From Daphnia carinata (taxonomy: Eukaryota; Arthropoda; Branchiopoda; Diplostraca; Daphniidae), in contig NW_026712472.1 in the NCBI RefSeq assembly GCF_022539665.2, forward strand, positions 1-32,802: a DNA stretch of 32,802 nucleotides, written 5' to 3'. The translations under genes were made by a program, and so were the position numbers. Below, piece by piece: positions 28,653 to 32,802 of this stretch. The notes below the pieces were generated by a model, which had not been told where the DNA came from, did no database searches, and saw only the letters and a list, made by a program, of their open reading frames with translations. Within the stretch, counting starts at the first letter, position 1, and every line of letters begins with the position of its first letter.

Positions 28653-28802
28653 CTGAAAATGAACGAAAACCAGTAAATAAAAGATCTATGTAGTAGATCA
28701 AATTGTCCTAATGATAGTATTGAATAAGAATAAAAAAGCGAGACGAAAAACACAACAACTTAAACGATAATCTGGGAATGAAATCCCAAACCGAATGCTG
28801 AC

Positions 28803-30435
28803 CTATTGAAGCTAAGAGGTTCATTGAAGGATTTATCACCAAGTCTATTGAAGTTGTCCATCATGACTACTGCTGGCGATGACTGAGGCAACGGAAGGTC
28901 AAATTTGGCTTCGATTTCCCTTAAACTAGGCGGAATGATGACCTCAGCGTGAGTTTCCGAGTATTCTTCCTCTGCATAAATATTGGCAGCGGTGCCCAAA
29001 AGAAGAATAATCAATCCGCACACGAACAGTACCTAACGCACGGAGAATTCTTTAGTTATTGCGAGTGACAAAATTCTTCGAAGACCCACTTTGGCAATCC
29101 AGCGTTCACCAGAAGTCGATGGGACAACTTGCAGATAAATCCACGCAGGCGCAACACAACAAACTGCCGTTCCTGAAGTGGCACCCACCAGACCTAAAAC
29201 GAACTCGACATTCGGAATGCAGATACCAACAGACACCAATCGACATTTATATTTTCTTTTTCATCTTATTGTACTAGATTTCAATAAACTTTACCTATTA
29301 TTAAGGTTGCCGTGACGATTATGAATGTCAGGATTTTGAAACGGAAATCCGAAAGTGAGCCGGTTGTTCCTCCTGACATCCCGCCACTAGTTTCAGACGT
29401 CTGAAGGGATTCCTCAACTTAAAAAACAAACAAAAGCAAACACTTTGGCATAACGATTACATCATCAATGAATTAACGCTTTACCTTTCCATACACTAAT
29501 GAATGAAAGCTTGTCCTGCAGGGCAAAACACACGACGGAAAGCTCAAGATAATCGATAGCAGGAATCCCACTTTCATAAGGTCAGTTACAAAAGACGGCG
29601 CAAAACTTATGAGGATATTGCCTAGTCGAGACAAAATATGACCCAATGAAATTCGTCAGATTTTCCTAGGCAAAAAGTTTACAATATGTTGACTTGCCAG
29701 TAAAATGCGTATCCGCAAAGGCTAGGTAGCCAGCTATTCCTACCCCCATGTACATAAAAGTGCACAAATCAATGGCTGTCGATATTACTCGATCCATTGC
29801 TTTTAGGGAAGGTTCTGGTATACTTCGAACACCTGCCTATGCATTTAAAAAGCTGATCATTAAATCTGGCATTCTCCTTGTCAATTTAAATATTTCCACT
29901 CACGTTTGGCATCATAAAGCCATGGAAAATATCGGTACGCATTGGAGTACACCCCCTATTTTCCATACTTCAATATTTGAAGACATTCCTTCGGTTAGGC
30001 CCTGGACACCAGCCTCAAAGAAGGACTGAAAAAGAAAAAAAAATCTGTCATAACTGCACTGTTATTTTGGTAGCATACTTCATGTAGAAGGATGCATAAA
30101 ACATAATTAAGGGCAGGGAATCATGTACATGCTTTCAAAACCAATAACATGTACTACATAGCCACAGAAACTGTTGACACTACATCCAATGTTTCAATAT
30201 CTCTCAAGAGGCACAGAGGTATATGATGAACATGCTATTTCCTGTGTATGATTAAGTTATATATTTTAGAACCTTATGGAAATAATATCACTGGCATCCA
30301 GTAGAGAGCTTACCTGCCATAAGAATAAGTATTCGTGCTGACTGCAAGGAGTAATTTACACCTATTTTGATTAATATTTCTGGACCGAGATCGCCAAGTA
30401 CAACCAGATAGGCAATGCAGCAGCCCAGATAATGG
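28803..30435 (-). pseudogene. SLC38A10-like transporter pseudogene, copy 3
   Basis: This is the cleanest copy. Exon blocks lie at 30314-30435, up to 30241, 29904-30025, 29698-29836, 29485-29621, 29295-29400, 29090 to ~29226 and 28803-29032. It keeps the GTGGGT donor and the AG acceptor at 30026, but still has TAG at 30154-30156, TGA at 29912-29914 and both frameshifts. The reading frame therefore cannot encode a complete 11-TM transporter. Because the same lesions occur in all three units, the simplest inference is that the gene was already dead when the array expanded. Confidence 0.83.
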
Positions 30436-31773
30436 CTATTTCCTCATTTCGCCCTTAGATTTTTATATGTTAAGGAAATGCTTAAATATTCGGCAGAGAT
30501 AGGAGTTTCGGTTTGACAGTTTTTATTTTAATTATTGAAAAAATAGCCAAAAAGGTTGCGCTAAGCACTTGACTGACATACTAGTATCCTCCAGACCTGC
30601 CCCGATGGAGATCATATTGCTGTACTATATGATCCCCATCTCTCATCAGCTGATAGCTCTTACATCTCTATTCAGTTCTGCATTGGAATGGGGGGCCAAT
30701 GATTGGTGGACCAATCATTGTGGGTGCCATCATCATCATACCAACGCTTGACGTTTCGAGTTGTAATTGCTTACAGACTCTTGGTACTAGTTCCCAACAT
30801 TGGGAGGGTACCATACCCAGTCATTGTTCAAGTGCCGCTACGTTAAAGATGTTCACGCAACTATTATATACCGTGAATGACGACCCCAAACCATGTTGAT
30901 AACGCTAGCGGGCATTTTCCGTCTTAAACTAATTCTCATTTAAATTCAGTGAAACTATTGCACAATGTAATAAATGAACTGTATTCAGAAAATAGTGATA
31001 AACAACATCCAAGGTAATTATAAACAAAACACTTGAGTAAATGTTTAAAATTTTCAATTATTATGTAGCACTCACGAATTAGGGCGTGGCATCACGCACC
31101 GTTAATGACATGCAAGAATACTCCATATCACCTTGCGGCCGATTTTGGCACTAGTGCATTCATGCATTGGCTTGGTGCTATTCTAGTTGTGAAGGGAAAG
31201 TAAGTTAAAGCTAATGTAGGTTTGTCATTATTTATTTTTTGCATTCATATCCAAACGTATAAGTAGCCCTGCATGCAGCTCATCGCGTCTGTTGGGCCAT
31301 AATACTTTAACAATCACGGTTTCTAAATTTCCGCTTTGGAAAACAATGACCTTATGCCACATTCCCAGGACTTATCAAGTCTAGTTGATAATGGTTGTTC
31401 GTAATTACAATCCATTCAGTTGTCACCATGAATATTCCACAAAGGATTTTTTGAACGTTAGTTACCTTTTGGGTTATGCGTTAAAGATTGAGTCTACATG
31501 TTCAGGTATAATACATATGCATATGCATGCAAGTATATACATAAAATACATATGCAAACGTTGAATAATCAAAGAAGTTTGATGTTTCACGCTAGCGCTG
31601 TAGCGTACTGGCGCGCTAGTAATGGTTTCGTTTCGCACACACATTTATTTCATATTTTAGATTACTCCAAAAGTATAAACTCTACGTAAAGACAAATTCC
31701 ATTTTCATGTTCCTTGAGTAATTTTTAATCAGAATCATCTATAGTTATCTAGATTTAATGCTATTATTTTTTA

Positions 31774-32155
31774 ATAGGAAAAAATTTTAAGCCCGACAAT
31801 ATAAGCGCGGGCTTATTTTTTAACCCAACTTTACCGTTTTTTACGTTTTATTAAAAAACTTTGAGTCCCACGAGAACACAATCCTCACAATCGTGATCTC
31901 CGTTCAATTCTGCATCGAAACCATGTATTTAAAGCGAAATCTAACATTTTGTCAAAATTGCTAAGAGAGAAGGCTATAGCCTTCTCACTTTTGTCAAAAT
32001 CGGAAAAAATCGAAATCTCACGGAATGCGATGAAAATCCCACAGTATAACCCTATTTTAACGCGGATTCAGAAAAAACCATTTGAAAAACAGAAAGTCGG
32101 GCTTATTAAGTCGGGCATATTTAGTCGGGCTTAAAAATTTTTTCGGTCAGTGTAT
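31774..32155. mobile_element. GTCGGGCTTA-ended element with internal deletion, unit 3
   Basis: This has the same flanks as in units 1 and 2, but about 370 bp are missing between CCATTTG (near 32083) and AAAAACAGAAAGTCGGG. Most of the second internal repeat is removed. A 6-bp palindromic insertion (TATAGC) splits AAGGCCTT near 31975. The element ends are intact. Confidence 0.55.
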
Positions 32156-32290
32156 AGACAATTAACTAGAAATGTGACCGGTAGATGGCGATAGAAGTCA
32201 AACAGAAAAAAAAACCCAATATTTTTTATTTTTATTTGGGTAAAACGGATTGCCGTATTGCCATATGTACTCTTGTTTTTGGTTAACGAT

Positions 32291-32802
32291 ATGGATGCAA
32301 TTACATTCAATGAGCGATGCCTGGAAGATGACTACTACTACACATTAGTTTGCGATGATTCCTCCAGTGTAAGTTTCGGTCAGATTTGTGCTGTTTGTTC
32401 TTTTTTTTTAGTTCTTTATATTCACTTCATACATAAATAGGTTGACCAAATATTAACGGAATACAAACACAGAGTATTACGTTGTCATCCTGATAAGAAT
32501 CCATATGACAAGTCCACTACTCAGTTTCAAAAACTTCAGGTAAATAGATTCTGCACATTAACCAAGTAATGTGATAGATACAGTTAATTTCTGGTCATTC
32601 CAACAGGAAGCTAAGGAGGTGCTCTGTGACCCAGAAAAGCGAAATGATTATGGCAGATGGAAAACAAGTGGAATAACAATTTCATACAAGCAATGGATTG
32701 TCATAAATAAACGATCTACTGCCGTAAGTATTATATGTGCAACATCAGGATGTCTTTCTATGTAGGTTTAAAGTAAAATAGATTGAAATATTAAAATTAA
32801 CA
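32291..32802 (+). CDS. DNAJC12-like J-domain gene, copy 3 (cut by window end)
   Basis: Exons 32291-32368, 32441-32539 and 32607-32723 are open and correctly spliced. The fourth exon should begin just past the window end. The HPD motif is intact and codon 33 is GAA. Two substitutions hit positions that are constant in the other copies: the glycine of YYTLGC is valine, and the aspartate of DYDRW is glycine (GGC at 32652). The latter alters a residue in the last helix of the J-domain. Whether this copy is functional cannot be told from sequence. Confidence 0.72.

Larger units (their letters stand above)
7928..28713. repeat. Tandem array unit 2, expanded by mobile elements
   Basis: This is the second head-to-tail copy. 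It aligns with unit 1 at a constant offset of 7927 up to 8832. After the 13,330-bp retroelement plus its 4-bp duplication, the offset is 21,261, and it falls by 944 past the site of the element private to unit 1. Subtracting the retroelement and the 503-bp insertion at 26146 leaves about 6.94 kb. This copy has lost a splice donor in its transporter pseudogene but keeps the only complete, open DNAJC12-like gene in the window. Confidence 0.95.
28714..32802. repeat. Tandem array unit 3 (truncated by window end)
   Basis: This is the third head-to-tail copy, at offset 28,713 from unit 1 and 27,769 past the site of the element private to unit 1. It is cut by the window end just before the last exon of its DNAJC12-like gene. 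It lacks the retroelement and the foldback element. It carries a net ~365-bp deletion inside the GTCGGGCTTA-ended element and a 6-bp palindromic insertion near 31975. Confidence 0.93.

Overview
The window is eukaryotic nuclear DNA, most likely from a crustacean such as a cladoceran (Daphnia-like). That guess rests on AT-rich non-coding DNA, very short introns (57-115 nt) with GT-AG or GC-AG ends, arthropod-style Ty3/gypsy retroelements with an envelope gene, and decayed metazoan genes (SLC38 transporter, DNAJC12, JADE). The species is inferred, not shown.

Layout: three head-to-tail copies of a ~7 kb unit. Unit 1 is 1-7927, unit 2 is 7928-28713, and unit 3 is 28714 to the window end (incomplete). 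The same junction sequence occurs at 7928 and 28714, and both window ends lie inside the repeat, so the array probably continues outward. Each unit carries a minus-strand SLC38A10-like amino-acid transporter gene that looks dead in every copy: a shared in-frame TAG, a shared TGA, shared frameshifts and an unusable splice junction. Divergent to it, on the plus strand, is a short four-exon DNAJC12-like J-domain gene. That gene has a nonsense codon in unit 1, an open frame in unit 2, and two substitutions at family-typical positions in unit 3. Each unit also has a GTCGGGCTTA-ended repeat element, a tRNA-like cloverleaf, and a small two-exon ORF of unknown nature.

The copies differ mainly by insertions. 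Unit 1 has a 942-bp foldback element with TA duplications. Unit 2 has a 503-bp insertion with an 8-bp duplication and a 13.3-kb envelope-bearing Ty3/gypsy element (8833-22162). That element has LTRs of equal length that I read as identical and a 4-bp ATAT target duplication, and it sits in an SLC38 exon. Unit 3 has an internal deletion in its repeat element.

The retroelement (genes on the minus strand) has two unusual features. First, the region between the envelope stop and the 3' LTR carries a plus-strand, antisense, two-exon gene of 159 codons with its own AATAAA, preceded by ~59-bp tandem repeats. Second, its pol gene is split between RNase H and integrase by a 4.47-kb DNA transposon (13581-18052). 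The transposon has 168-bp inverted termini built from a 14-bp motif (GGAGAAATAGGACC). I see no transposase inside it, but it contains a collinear, intron-containing piece of a host JADE/PHF-type gene, so it looks like a gene-capturing (Pack-type) transposon.

Inferred order of events: SLC38 decay, then tandem amplification, then the copy-specific insertions including the retroelement. The DNA transposon entered the retroelement either at this site or in an earlier source copy.
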